Of a stretch of 64,000 nucleotides of DNA, positions 23,116-34,744 are shown piece after piece (position 1 is the stretch's first letter; every line of letters begins with the position of its first letter). The translations under genes and the position numbers were made by a program. Where the stretch lies: contig OZ024875.1 in NCBI GenBank assembly GCA_964017185.1, forward strand, positions 24,747,456 through 24,811,455, in the 5' to 3' direction. The notes beneath the pieces are model-generated. The model ran no database searches. It saw only the letters and a program-made list of their open reading frames with translations, and was not told where the DNA came from. The stretch is from Rugalucina vietnamica (Eukaryota > Mollusca > Bivalvia > Lucinida > Lucinidae).

Positions 23116-24638
23116 TAGCTCACCTGAGCCGTTAGGCTCACAAGGTGAGCTTATAGGATGGCCATGATCCGGCGTCCGTCCGTCCGTCCGTCCGTCCGTC
23201 TGTCCGTCCGTCCACAATTTCAAAGATCTTCTCCTCTAAAACCGCTTGGCCAATCAAAGCCAAATTTTATATGAAGCATCTATAGGAAGGGGGAACCAAT
23301 GTGTATATAAATAATCCAGGTCACATGACCAAGATGGCCGCCATGCCCGTATATAGTAAAAACCTTTAAAAATCTTCTTCTCCAGAACCCAAAGGCTTAG
23401 GATCTTGAAACTTAGCATGTAGCATAAGGGACTCAAGGTCCACAATGTGTATATAAATCATGACCCTGTAATGACCTTGACCTATTTTACGGCAAGGTCA
23501 ACATAGGTTGCCAATGCATTTGAATGGGGAAAACTTTTAAAATGTCATTTAAAGTGAAAGTCTTGCAGGAAATGGGCAGTAGGACTGAATATTAATGATT
23601 CTTGAAAATAAAATGGACCCCAGGGGCTCATGTGCCCCCACCCCGGGGCAATATACATGTATATCTCCATAATATTCAAACATCTTCTCCTCTGAAACCG
23701 CTTGGCCAATCAAAGCCAAATTTTATGTGAAGCATCTATAGGATGGGGTAACCAATGTGTATATAAATAATCCAGGTCACATGACCAAGATGGCCGCCAT
23801 GCCCATATATGGTAAAAACCCTTCAAAAATCTTCTTCTCCGGAACCGGTTGACCGATTTCAACGAAACTTGGCATGAAGTATCGATGACTCAAGTACTAC
23901 AATGTATATATAAATCATGACCCTGTGATGACCTTGACCTATTTTACGGCAAGGTCAACATAGGTCGCCAATGCATTTGAATAGGGAAAACTTTCGAAAT
24001 GTCATTTAAAGTGAAAGTCTTGCAGGAAATGCACAGTAGGACTGAATATTAATGATTCTGATAAAGATTGGTCCCCAGGAGCTCATCTGCCCCAACCCCG
24101 TGGCATTATACATGTATATTTCCATAATATTCAAACATCTTCTCTGAAACCACTTGGCCAATCAAAGCCAAATTTTATGTGAAGCATCTACAGGATGGGG
24201 TAATCAATGTATATATAAATAATCCAGGTCACATGACCAAGATGGCCGCCATGCCCATATATGGTAAAAACCCTTCAAAAATCTTCCTTCTCCGGAACCG
24301 GTGGACTGATTTCAAAGAAACTTGGCATGAATCATTGATGGCTAAAGTACTACAATGTGTATATTAATCATGATCCTGTGATGACCTTGACCTATTTTAC
24401 GGCAAGGTCAACATAGGTTGCCAATGCATTTGAATGGGAAAAACTGTTAACATGTCATTTAAAGGGAATAAATAAAATAGAAATTGGCAAATGGACAGAA
24501 TATTGATTATTCTGAAAACAAATGGCCCAAGGGCATCATCTGCCCCTGCACTGGGGCTAAATACCATAATATTCAAACATGTTTATTGGCATATGTAGCA
24601 GATCTCAGGTGAGCGTTTACAGGACCATTGGTCCTCTG
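23116..24638 (+). mobile_element. TCE-5, well preserved, about 3 core units
   Basis: 5' end TAGCTCACCTGAGCC, then a (TCCG)n stretch at 23,172-23,216, then three ~455-bp units anchored by CATGACCAAGATGGCCGCCA at about 23,324, 23,779 and 24,234. 3' end TCAGGTGAGCG and hairpin AGGACCATTGGTCCT. Open frames here are repeat artefacts. Confidence 0.8.
23172..23216 (+). repeat. (TCCG)n microsatellite inside TCE-5
   Basis: Nine or so GTCC/TCCG repeats with one TCTG variant, an expansion of the GTCCGTCG motif present near the 5' end of all TCE copies. Confidence 0.9.
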
Positions 24639-24651
24639 TGTGTTAGAATCA

Positions 24652-24773
24652 AAATAGATCAGCTCAAGTGCGTGAATTGTTGAGTAATAATTCACTGTTT
24701 GGAGGTCAGTTGTAAAGAAGATCAAATCACGAGCGCTATTACTCAACAATTCACTGCTAGAGCTGATCTATTT
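24652..24773. mobile_element. 122-bp fold-back MITE
   Basis: AAATAGATCAGCTCAAGT and GTGAATTGTTGAGTAATA on the left are mirrored by TATTACTCAACAATTCAC and AGAGCTGATCTATTT on the right. A second copy with only the left half lies at 34,653-34,744. Confidence 0.75.
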
Positions 24774-25504
24774 CTTAAACAAACAACTGTCCATACACCA
24801 ACTTCCAGAAACTGCCTTTTTCAAAATCTTCCTTTTTCCGAAACACCTCAAGAAAAAATGACCATGACACCGTTTGCATTCTAAGTCTTAAAACGTGCTG
24901 CATTTGAAAAGTTTTGAAAATCAGATAACAATTAAGAGTTTTATGCAGAATATAAGGGCTTTTTCCATTGTGAAATTTCAGCAAGGGAAGTAACTATTCA
25001 TGGATAAAACTAATAATGAACAGATAAAAAATTATGACATAAACCTTTTGTACTACTAAAACATTAAGGCTCAGGAATTGCTGAATTGCCTTCAACCAAA
25101 TTTGACTGACAACATTTTGAATAGATAACCACAATACAAACGAAGTTAATTAAAACTTAATTTCATATCAATGCTTCTGTCTTTTCAGGACAACACGCCT
25201 TCCTAGAACACATTTCTTGCTCTTACAATATGCTTGTACTGCCATGTAGCTAGTGGGCCCAACATGATGGCCCCATCTTTTTCAAAGCCCCAGGAAGATC
25301 CCAGAGTTTGCAGAAGGATCAGGTAACTTAAGTAAATTAAATTCACTGAATTTACTTGCAACTTGCAACAATAACCTCATGAATCATTTGCAAAACCATC
25401 TCTGGTTATTTGTAATATTTTGTATCGATTCTTTATAGGAAAGAGCACACTTTGAATTAGATATGTGCATTTAAGAAGAACTAACTGTCACGCATATAAG
25501 ACTG

Positions 25505-25507
<3 letters not shown>
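24774..25507. other. no feature recognised
   Basis: AT-rich unique-type sequence; nothing I can name. Confidence 0.3.

Positions 25508-25549
<42 letters not shown>
25508..25549. repeat. (CA)21 microsatellite
   Basis: Uninterrupted CA dinucleotides. Confidence 0.97.
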
Positions 25550-25552
<3 letters not shown>

Positions 25553-26010
25553 ATGTGGGCATTCTCTTAATAATTGAAGCCACTCTGTTGTTGCAGGTAT
25601 CAAATATGGAGAGCACTAGTGAAGCCTGTAGAGTTTTCAACCATGATCATACAACATTTCATCTAGACACATTTAGGAGGGTGGAAGGTAACTATGTAGT
25701 CAGCAACATGAATTTGTAAATGAAAACTTCAGGTCGTCTGATGCATTCTATCATACTATTTTCTTGCTTATCAAAATGTGACATCATGTATATTTGCTGC
25801 TATTACTCAATTCATTGAGCAATGAAATTTTATCATAGAGGAATAGAAGCTTTTGAAAACTGCAAAGATAAGATTATTAATAATGACTGATTAGGCTACA
25901 TACACCTGATCTGTGCCTGCATTGTCACTCTAGCATGGACATTGCTGAAGGTATTTGGAGTGTGAATTTCTTTCTGATTGCGCCTTTTCCTGATCATTGC
26001 CTACCTGTAC
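25550..26010. other. unassigned; includes repeat shared with 7,183-7,248
   Basis: 25,948-26,016 is the inverted, diverged partner of the insert in the left satellite. The rest is unassigned. Confidence 0.4.
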
Positions 26011-26016
26011 CTTTTT

Positions 26017-26378
26017 CAGGGCTTGACATAAAGATTTGAGCAGCACTTGCCCGGCGGGCAAGCTGGATTTTATTGCAGCTTGCCCCCAAAGTTTTAAACA
26101 AACACTAGATTTTCGGCATATGGAGGTCATTTTTTACGTAAAAACGCTGAAAACTTCTGCTAGTGCAAAAACTGAGTGTAGACTGGTTCTTTTAGTGTGT
26201 GACTTAACTTTAAGATCCTTAAAGATCCAATGACCTAAAACTGAAGGGTAAATACAGGAGTTGATAATATGGGACCAATTTTTACTAGCCCGGCTGGCTA
26301 ACCGCTGGCAATTTCAACTTGCCCCCAGCAGTTTCAGCCCGAATAGGGCATTCGGGCACCCGATTATGTCAATCCATG
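26017..26378. mobile_element. hAT-like MITE (CAGGGCTTGACAT family)
   Basis: The left end CAGGGCTTGACATAAAG opposes ATTATGTCAATCCATG on the right, flanked by CTTTTT on both sides (26,011-26,016; 26,379-26,384). The interior has the GC-rich hairpin ACTTGCCCGGCGGGCAAGCT, which I know as common in widespread metazoan hAT MITEs. No ORF. Confidence 0.65.
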
Positions 26379-26489
26379 CTTTTTGCATCCCATGACATTA
26401 AAAGCACATTGAATGTATAATACATTATTTTAGAAGTTATGTAAATGATATTTAATGACACATGTAACTAGAATGGTAAAAGTAGGCAA

Positions 26490-27350
26490 CCAGCCAACCA
26501 TGCCCCTGGGGTCAAAAGTGGCCCCACTCCAGGGGTCATTAATAGCTCCCATAGACTTACAATGGGAAAAAAAAAATCTTCTTCTCCAAAACCACAAGGC
26601 CCAGAGCTTTCATATTTTGTGTGTAGCAATATATAGTAGTCCTCTTTAAAATTCCTGCTAACCATGACCCTGGGGTCAAAAATGGCCCCATCCCGGGGGT
26701 CACTAGCTCCCATAGACTTACAATGGGAAAACATGGGAGTTCCTCTTTATAAATCCTGCCAACAGTGTCTCTGGGTCCATACAGGCCACACACCAGGGGC
26801 ATCATGGAAAAAACATAAAAATCTTTTCCGAAACCACAAGGCCAAGAGCTTTCATATTTTGTGTGTAGCAAAGTATAGTGGTCTTTTTTATAGATCCTGC
26901 CAACCATGCCCCTGGGGTCGATACAGGCCACACCCCGGGTTCTTCATGGGAAAAACAATAAAAAAATCTCCAAAACCACAAGGCCTAGAGCTTTCATATT
27001 TTGTGTGTAGCAATGTGTAGTGTTCCTCTTTATAAATCCTGCCAACCATGCCCCTGGGATCAATAAAGGCCCTGCTCTGGGGGTCATTAGCTCCCATAGA
27101 CTTACCATGGGAAAACAAAAAGAAAATCTCGGAAATACAGGGCCCAGAGCTTTCATATTTTACATGTTTATAACCATAATATTCAAGCATCTCAGAAGCA
27201 GCTTGGCCAATAAAAGCCGAATTTTATAAGAAGCATTTTTAGGAAGAGGAAACCAATGTGTACATAAAAATCCACATGACCATATATGGTAAACCCCCAG
27301 CTACTTTTCTTTTGTCCAGATACTGTACTTGTTGACTCTCAGGTGAGGGA
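26490..27350 (+). mobile_element. TCE-6: short-unit tandem core with alternative 3' end
   Basis: Four or five diverged units built on ACCACAAGGCCCAGAGCTTT, TATTTTGTGTGTAGCAA, CCTGCCAACCATG and CCCATAGACTTACAATGGG. A short 450-type piece (27,165-27,290) follows, then GACTCTCAGGTGAGGGATCG and TTACCCTTGGGCTA. That end differs from the usual AGGACCATTGGTCCT hairpin and matches the inverted one at 54,435. The 5' end is not seen. Confidence 0.6.
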
Positions 27351-28605
27351 TCGTTACCCTTGGGCTATTTGTTTGTCTCCCAGCTTACTGTGATCAATAT
27401 TGGAACCCCCCGCACCCACCCCCACCCTGGATTATACATTTTTTCCTGGATTATTCATTATTTCCAATATTATTCATGTATAAGCTGTAAACCAGCAAAT
27501 CAGGCAAAAATAACATTAGGACATTATAGATTTTGGGAAAATGTTTTTGGTGAGGTCATCTGTTTTTATTTTGTGTACACAAGTACACAAAGGAGATTGA
27601 TGCTACTAAATCAATTTACTAGCAATTTAATAGATAAATTCATTTGGTATGTTTAAAAAAACCCACTCAAACTGATATTTGATGTGTAATTCTTCCTATA
27701 TTTGATCTATAGGCTAACTGGAGACAAAGCACAGCTGAGCTGTAAGGCAGGTAGCTGAAACAGCAACACTGGACAGTCATCTGATTCTATAGGTATATTT
27801 TTAACATAGTTTCTTAAAGTATGCACACATTATAACTTGCTTGCAACAAATGTTAGTCATGCCTTTGAAATAGTTGTAGCAGCTCCGACATCATATAACA
27901 TATAAGCTCACTGTTCAGTTTCCCAATATTGTTTGAGGCATAAATTGTGTCTAAAATGAAAATTAAACATTCGATACAAATAGAAAAGACTTCAACCTCC
28001 AAATAAAAATGCATCTAAATTATCTAATGAGTAACTACATGTTAGGTTTTCTTTGAAGGTTAACAACCCACCTTAATTTATTTATCATCATAATACTTAC
28101 CAACCTTTAAATACTTTATTCCAGCTAGAAGACCTAGAAAATCCTGTTACCTTACAAGTGGACTCAATTTTTGGTCAGAGTACATGTACTTCTACGAGAT
28201 ATCATCCCTGCAAACATTTTCATGTTTCATTGTGGTCAAGGAATATGCCATAATGCCAGCAGTGAAAAAGAAAAAAAAACTGTTAATTAAATAGATAAGG
28301 TTGATGTTTGTGTTTCAACTTTCAGGAATCTGTGGGGGGGACATTCAAGCAATGACATTTTTTTAGAATTTTCAAAAATACAAACAGTGCTCTGTAGTCT
28401 TGTGTAGTATACATGGGGTTATCGAGAAGCTTGTGGACAAACACAATAAAATTTACACACATCAATACATTTGTCTGAAAATTGATACGCATGTTAAAGG
28501 TTACTCTTACGAAATATGCTAAAAATTCCATGCAAATATCCAAAGAAATGCATAATTGGCATGTAATTACTTGATAGTATGTTGGTCAAGTTGCCGCATG
28601 TCAAA
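27351..28605. other. no feature recognised
   Basis: About 1.25 kb of AT-rich unique-type DNA; the short frames (27,360-27,656; 28,322-28,543) have no domain. Confidence 0.3.
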
Positions 28606-28609
28606 ATTC

Positions 28610-28830
28610 AAATGACGTTGCGACGTCAGTTTTCTCAAAGTATGCAACTGTGACGTAAAATTCTCGTCGTAAAATTCTCGAGAAGAGCATTTTTCATTTT
28701 CAGTGCACGAGCTCATTGTCCCAATGCAATGAGACGTCTACCAAAGCCATTAGGTCAACTAGTTATTATTAAATCTCATTCAATGACAGAGAGCCTATAT
28801 AAATGGACCTGTAACTCGGTGGATATTGTC
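28610..28830 (+). promoter_or_regulatory. CRE cluster followed by a TATA-like box
   Basis: TGACGTTG, CGACGTCAG and TGTGACGTAA lie at 28,613-28,657, with TATATAAATGG at about 28,797-28,807 140 bp downstream. The arrangement resembles a metazoan promoter facing right, but no coding exon follows before TCE-7 and the satellite. Confidence 0.25.
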
Positions 28831-29089
28831 CTGGCGCATAACTAACCACTCAATTTTCTTTCAAGTTAAATCATTACTACTAAAAGATCGAAAATAAAAC
28901 AAATATTTTATTCATAAAATGTCGAGACTGAATATGCAATCTCCGTAGAATGAGCCGCACACTGCAAGTGCAAAGCATCACTGTGCACTCATTTAAGAAA
29001 TTACAAACACCGCTAGGTAATTACAAATTTTGATGTGCGGCAACTTGTCGAACATAGCATTAATAAACTGCATGTTATTAAATCATTTT

Positions 29090-29273
29090 TAGCTCACCCG
29101 AGCCGAAGGCTCACAGGTGAGCTTATAGTATACCCATGATCCGGCGTCCGTCGTCGTCCACAATTTCAAAGATCTTCTTCTCTGAAACCACTTGGACGAT
29201 CAAGTTGAAATTTTATGTGTAGCCTCCTTGGGTAGTGGCATTGAAATTTTGTTAGCGATATTTTGGTCACATG
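29090..29273 (+). mobile_element. TCE-7: 5' terminus only, fused to the satellite
   Basis: TAGCTCACCCGAGCCGAAGG, a GATCCGGCGTCCGTCGTCG stretch and the first ~130 bp of a unit, ending at GGTCACATGATCAATTTGC, where satellite sequence takes over. The break lies in TGATCAA, a string also present in the satellite, suggesting deletion by short homology. Confidence 0.7.
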
Positions 29274-32200
29274 ATCAATTTGCAAAATTTAAAAACTCAT
29301 CATCTTATCTCATCAATTGAAAGCTGGTTATGCAGGTTTTGCTGTATATTTTTGAAATTTTTGAATTTGTAAAAAAATTGAGTGGTAAAAACCGCACAGG
29401 CAGTTAGCGGTGAAAATGGAAAATGTTATGTAACTTATTGATAAATTTCCAAAACATTAAAAACTTATCATCTTACTTCATCAATTGATAGGGGTTAATG
29501 CAGGTGTCTTTTTTTTTTAATTCAGCTTTACATCCCTTTCAAGATTCAGCTCATATGAGAAGGACCAATCAGTAGGTGGGCAAATACTGGAGAAAAAACA
29601 CCTCACACCCCCACCCCCGCAAGCAGATCTCTGTTCGTCTCACATGTGCCCAGTGCATGGCTCGAACCCACACCAGACACAACCGTGAGATGATCAAGTG
29701 TTAAAGAAACAGCACTCTTAACCGCTCGGCCACAGGGGTCGCTTTTATGCAGGTTTTGCTGTATATTCTAGAAATTTTAAAAAGGCTGTTAGGGGTGAAA
29801 ATGGAAAATGTTATAACTTTGCCATTTATTGATCAACTTGCGCAAAATTAAAAAAAAAAAGGAAAAAAAATCATCTTATCTCATCAATTGAAAGAGGTTT
29901 ATGTAGGTTTTGCTTAAATTCTTGAAATTTTTGAATTTCGAAAAAATTGAGTCTTAAAGCCTGTGCGGCGCACAGGCAGTTGCAGGGGTGAAAATGGAAA
30001 ATGTTATAACTTTGCCATTTATTGATCAGTTTGCAAAATTTAAAAAACTTTTCATCTTATCTTATCAATTGAAAGGGGTTTATGCAAGTTTTGCTGTATA
30101 ATCTTGAAATTTTTGAATTTGGAAAAATGAGTCCTAAAGCCTGTGCGGCGCACAGGCAGTTATGGGTGAAAATGGAAAGTGTTATAACTTTGCAATTCAT
30201 TTATCAATTCACAAAATTAAAAAAACTTTTCATCTTATCTCGTCAACTGAAAGGAGTTTACTGTTAAGTGATTTTTACTATATATTCGTAAAATTTTTGG
30301 ATTTCGAAAAGAATGAGTCCTAAAGCCTGTGGTCGCACAGGCAGTTAGGGGTGAAAATGGAAAATGTTATAACTTTGCCATTTATTGATCAATTTGCAAA
30401 ATTTAAAAACTTTTCATCTTATCTCATCTATTTAAAGGTGTTTATGTAGGTTTTGCTTGATATTCTTGAAATATTTGAATTTCGAAAAAATTGAGTCCTA
30501 AAGCCTGTGCGCCAGTTGCATGGGTGAAAATGGAAAATGTTATAACCTTGCCACTTATTGATCAATTTGCAAAATTTTTAAACTTTTCATCTTATCTCAT
30601 CAATTGAAAGGTGTTTATGTAGGTTTTGCTGTATATTCTTGAAATTTTTGAATTTGTACAAAAATGAGTCCTAAAGCCTGTGCGTCGCACAGGCAGTTAG
30701 GGGGTGAAAATGGAAAATTTTATAACTTTGTCATGTATTGATCAATTTGCAAAATTTAAAAACTGTTCCTCTTATCTCGTCAATTGAAAGAGGTTTAGAC
30801 AGTTTCTTTTTGTATATTCTTGAAATTTTTGAATTTCGAAAAAAATTTCACCCTGTGCTAAAGGGATGAAAATGGAAAATGTTATAACTTTGCCATTTAT
30901 TGATCAATTAGCAAAATTTAAAAACTTTTCATCTTATCTCATCAATTGAAAGGGGTTTATGCAGGTTTTGCTGTATATTCTTAAAATTTTTGATTTTTGA
31001 AAAAATTGACTAAAGCCTGTGTGGCGCACAGGCAGTTTGGGGTGAAAATGGAAAAAGTTCTAACATTGTCATTTATTGATCAATTTGCAAAAATTAAAAT
31101 TATTGATCAATTTGCAAAAATTAAAAAAAAAAATTATCGTATCTCATCTAATTTTTTTAAATTTTTGAATTTGGAAAAAATTGAGTCTTATAACCTGTGC
31201 GCCGCACAGGTTTTAAGGGATGAAAATGGAAAATGTTATAACTTCGTCATTTATTGATTATTTTTCAAAATTTAAAAAGATTTTATCATTTTTCATCAAT
31301 TGAAAGGTGTCAGTGCAGAATTTGTTGCATATTCTTGAAATTTTTGAATTTGGAAAAAATTGAGTCCTGAAACCTGTGCGGCGCACAGGCAGTTAGGGGT
31401 GATAATGAAAATTGTTACAACTTTGTCATTTATTGATCAATTTCCAAATTTTAAAAAGATTTTATAATTTTTCATCAATTGAAAAGAGTTTATGCATGTT
31501 TTGCTGGATATTCTTGAAATTTTTGAATTTTGAAATTTTTCAGTCTTTTAACGTGTGCGGCGCACAGGTTTTAAGGGATGAAAATGGAAAATTTTATAAC
31601 TTTGTCACTTATTGATCAATTTTCAAAATTTAAAAAGATTTTATCATTTTTCATCAATTGAAAGGTGTCAGTACATAATTTGCTGCATATTCTTGAAATT
31701 TTTGAATTTGGAAAAAATGAGTCCTGAAACATGTGCGGCTCACAGGCAGTTAGGGATGAAAATGGAAAATGTTATTACTTTGTCATTTATTGATCAATTT
31801 TCAAAATTTAAAAAGATTTTATCATTTTTCATCAATTGAAAGGTGTCAGTGCAGAATTTGCTGCATATTCTTGAAATTTTTGAATTTGGAAAAAATTGAG
31901 TTCTGAAACCTGTGCGTCGCACAGGCAGTTAGGGGTGATAATGAAAATGTTATAACTTTGTCATTTATTGATCAATTTCCAAATTTTAAACACTTTTCAT
32001 CTTATCTCATCAATTGAAAGGAGTTTATGCATGTTTTGCTGTATAGTCTTGAAATTTTTGAATTTTGAAATTTTTCAGTCTTTTAACCTGTGCGGCGCAC
32101 AGGTTTTAAGGGATGAAAATGGAAAATGTTATAACTTTGTCATTTATTGATCAATTTTCAAAATTTAAAAAGATTTTATCATTTTTCATCAATTGAAAGG

Positions 32201-32560
32201 TGTCAGTACAGAATTTGCTGCATATTCTTGAAAATTTTGAATTTGGAAAAATTGAGTCCTGAAACCTGTGCAGCGCACAGGAAGTTAGGGGTGAAAATGA
32301 AAAATGTTGTAACTTTGTCATCTGTTGATCAATTTCCAAAATTTAAACACTTTTCATCTTATTTTATCAATTGAAAGGTGTTTATGCCGGTTTTGCTGTA
32401 TATTCTTGAAATTTTTGAATTTCGAAAAAATTGAGTCCTGAAACCTGTGCGGCGCACAGGCAGTTAAGGATATAATTGGAAATGTTATAACTTTGTCATT
32501 TATTATTCAACTTTAAAAAATCAGTAACTTTTGATCTTTAATCTAATCAACTGAAAGGTT
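29274..32560 (-). repeat. ~178-bp satellite array (right arm)
   Basis: About 17 monomers in reverse orientation, with the box CCTGTGCGGCGCACAGG at roughly 178-bp steps. The 535-bp three-monomer unit appears again (variants at 31,612 and 32,147), placed at the outer side as in the left arm. Frames over this array are repeat artefacts. Confidence 0.9.
29508..29742 (-). mobile_element. SINE inserted in the right satellite
   Basis: On the minus strand: GTGGCCGAGCGGTTAAGAG (A box), GGTTCGAGCC (B box), CTTGCGGGGGTG, CTACTGATTGG, CTCATATGAGCTGAA, and a poly-A tail (poly-T at 29,508-29,518). The target duplication is TTAATGCAGGT / TTTATGCAGGT (29,495-29,505; 29,744-29,754), one difference. Confidence 0.85.
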
Positions 32561-33065
32561 TCTATCCATGTTTTGATGGAAATTCTCATTTTTTAAGTTA
32601 TTGTAACTTGTTATTTTATATTGTCAATGTTGGTAAGACAATAAAAGACAAAGAATAAAATTTGTTTTCTTGTTTATTGTTGCCAAATTGTTTTCCAGAT
32701 TGTACAGAAAATACCAGATACATAAAATGCCCTATATTGCTGATGACTAATAAATCTGACATCTGAATAAGTCTGATAAACAAATGGGAATCCACTAAAT
32801 AGATGGTAAGGAAATGCTCATACATGTCTAATATCCATTGATGCAATGTATAAACAGAGGTTATCCTTTGTGATTTGCATCATTACAATGTATATAAGAG
32901 ACACAAATATGGCATACATACATACACTGAAATATTTCTTAAATATGCTATTTCTTGTTGCTGCATTGACAGAAAGATTGTTTAAATGCATTATTTTGGA
33001 TGTGTCTCCTCAATTCTCAAATTTCATATTTTTCATACATTCCATATTTAAAAAATACGTTGTTT

Positions 33066-33800
33066 AGAATGAGTCATGGAAGAATTAGCATTTTTTGTGC
33101 TCTTACAAAAGTTATTTACGTCAATGCAGAAGCATAAGGAGCGCCTTTATCAAGCGCATATTGCATGGCGTCTTTTCCTTGTACTACATGAACTTCGTTG
33201 AGCGAGCTTCAAAGCATGTGCCACTCTTATTTTGAATGAGGTCACAGAATGGTTTTCTGATATAGCTTTGTCAACATTCTAGTGACTTCTTGCCTCGAAA
33301 CAGCAACACATTTTCGGGCATATCAGTGACATAGATATATGTTTTCTAACATTAAATGACCACTAAGGCTAAACCAAGTATAAATTGATCATTTAATATC
33401 GGTGGATCCATGCATTTTGATAAGCGGGGTGGGGTGGGGGGGGACAAAAGAATTAAAGGGATTTGTGCGGTTTCAGTCAGTTTTCCATGGGAATGGTGTG
33501 TTGTACAAGAACAGCGATCAACTATGGTTATTTTATTGCAGTTAGAAGAGTCTTTCGGGAGCCCTTTGAACCCTTGGCCCCCGCCTTGGCCTCAGGCTAA
33601 AACAACTTTCTCCAGCCTCTGCAAATGTTAATACAGTATAAAAACAGGGTTGACCCCTTTAACATGTATCTAGAAAATATTAATTGAAGAAAATGCATCA
33701 CTGTCTCCATATCGTAACATTTGCTATTTTATTTTACTGATTCATCGGTCTCAATCTTCCACGATGCATTTCTGTGTCGCATATTAAATTTTAACGAAAT
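33066..33800. other. 735-bp segment present only in the right arm
   Basis: Alignment of the arms breaks at TTGTTT (33,065) and resumes at CTACGATGCATACG (33,801), where the left arm has only ~25 bp. No terminal repeats or TSD frame it, so a deletion from the left arm is likelier than an insertion on the right. Contains a G-run (33,430-33,443). Confidence 0.6.
33116..33208 (-). pseudogene. 30-codon coding-like fragment, possibly ankyrin-like C-terminus
   Basis: The minus-strand frame between TGA (33,209-33,211) and TAA (33,116-33,118) reads NEVHVVQGKDAMQYALDKGA. The G-K-D-A-x-x-Y-A-L-D-K-G pattern is reminiscent of the end of an ankyrin repeat, but thirty residues are too few to be sure. No splice context established. 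Confidence 0.2.
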
Positions 33801-34292
33801 CTACGATGCATACGAAAGATGCTTATCTTACTGTTTTTCACGCACAGTAAATAAGTGTGCATTTACAAAGCCATTTTGATACATATTTCAATAAATACAC
33901 CATAAGACTGTGTTATACTTCTTAGTTTACGGTCAAGAATTAGAAAAACAAAAGGACTTTAAGAATGTAATGAGTTTTCGCGGCAATCTTGTATCTACCT
34001 GTCAACTTTATAAACCATTAGCTGAAAAACACAAGTGCCGTAAGTATTCCAATTGACTTCAAGTGGGAACATAGAAGATTTTTGCAGATCATAGTGGAAG
34101 CCGATTTTGTAAACTCGGCTTTGTTTATTTTCACGAGAGCAAAACATGGGGTACTTACCGTCCAAGGACAGAGGATGTGGAGCGTCGCATTCGTAACGAA
34201 CTCGCCGACGCATATGAAACTTCATAGTAGCATGCATTAACAATCCACGTCGCATCAATAATCACGATTAACAGTTGGGTCCCCGTGAATAA

Positions 34293-34652
34293 GTCACTTG
34301 CTATTGTGTGTTTTCTGACTTCGTATTGATCACAATCGGCGTCTTTCCCAAATTGAGTCCCCTCAATAGCAACACAACCATGGGTACTCTGCGTGTGAGT
34401 CTGTATCCTCTAGAAAATATTTCAAGTAGGAATTTCTCCGTGACCAGATAGAAACTTCTGAAACATGTTACGGCTGGAGTTTTTTCTCTCCTCTGCATAT
34501 TGTCTCGTCAGCCCAAGGCATACTACAGTTCTGAGCAAAATTTAAAAACGTTTCTTTTTTTCTATAGATACAACTTTTATAAATATTTTTTTATAGATGA
34601 GCATTTGTGCTCACCTATGCATAAGTGTTTTCGTCCAGAGGAAACATTTAAG
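34293..34652. other. no feature recognised
   Basis: Unique flank beyond the right arm; the frame at 34,301-34,498 has no domain. Confidence 0.25.
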
Positions 34653-34744
34653 AAATAGATCAGCTCTAGTAGTGAATTGTTGAGTAATATATCAATATAT
34701 CACTGTTTGGAGGTCAGTTGTAAAGCAGAGCAAATCACGAGCGC
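34653..34744 (+). mobile_element. partial copy of the fold-back MITE of 24,652
   Basis: AAATAGATCAGCTCTAGTAG, GTGAATTGTTGAGTAATA, CACTGTTTGGAGGTCAGTTG and CAAATCACGAGCGCG match 24,652-24,736. The right inverted half is missing. Confidence 0.7.

Larger units (their letters stand above)
2463..34287. mobile_element. candidate 31.8-kb element or inverted duplication with ~5-kb inverted arms
   Basis: The outer tips are exact complements (CACGGGGACCCAACTGTT at 2463; complement ending at 34287). Both are abutted by AATAA (2458-2462 and 34288-34292), which looks like a 5-bp target-site duplication. Inward, the arms stay collinear through ~1 kb of unique DNA and then a shared satellite, including the same truncated satellite monomers (about 5,160-5,280 versus 30,770-30,870). 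Long inverted ends plus TSD suggest one mobile unit, but there is no intact transposase inside and the interior is full of unrelated elements. The alternative is an inverted segmental duplication in which the 5-bp match is chance in AT-rich DNA. Confidence 0.4.
29274..34287 (-). repeat. right arm of the inverted repeat
   Basis: Reverse complement of the left arm: satellite (29,274-32,560), then unique outer part (32,560-34,287) ending in GGGTCCCCGTG. It is longer than the left outer part because of a 735-bp segment (33,066-33,800) absent from the left. Confidence 0.85.

Noticed and set aside
2458-34292. Polinton/Maverick interpretation of the 31.8-kb block
   Set aside because: No polymerase B, integrase or capsid-type ORF is visible, the duplication is 5 not 6 bp and the tips do not start AG.
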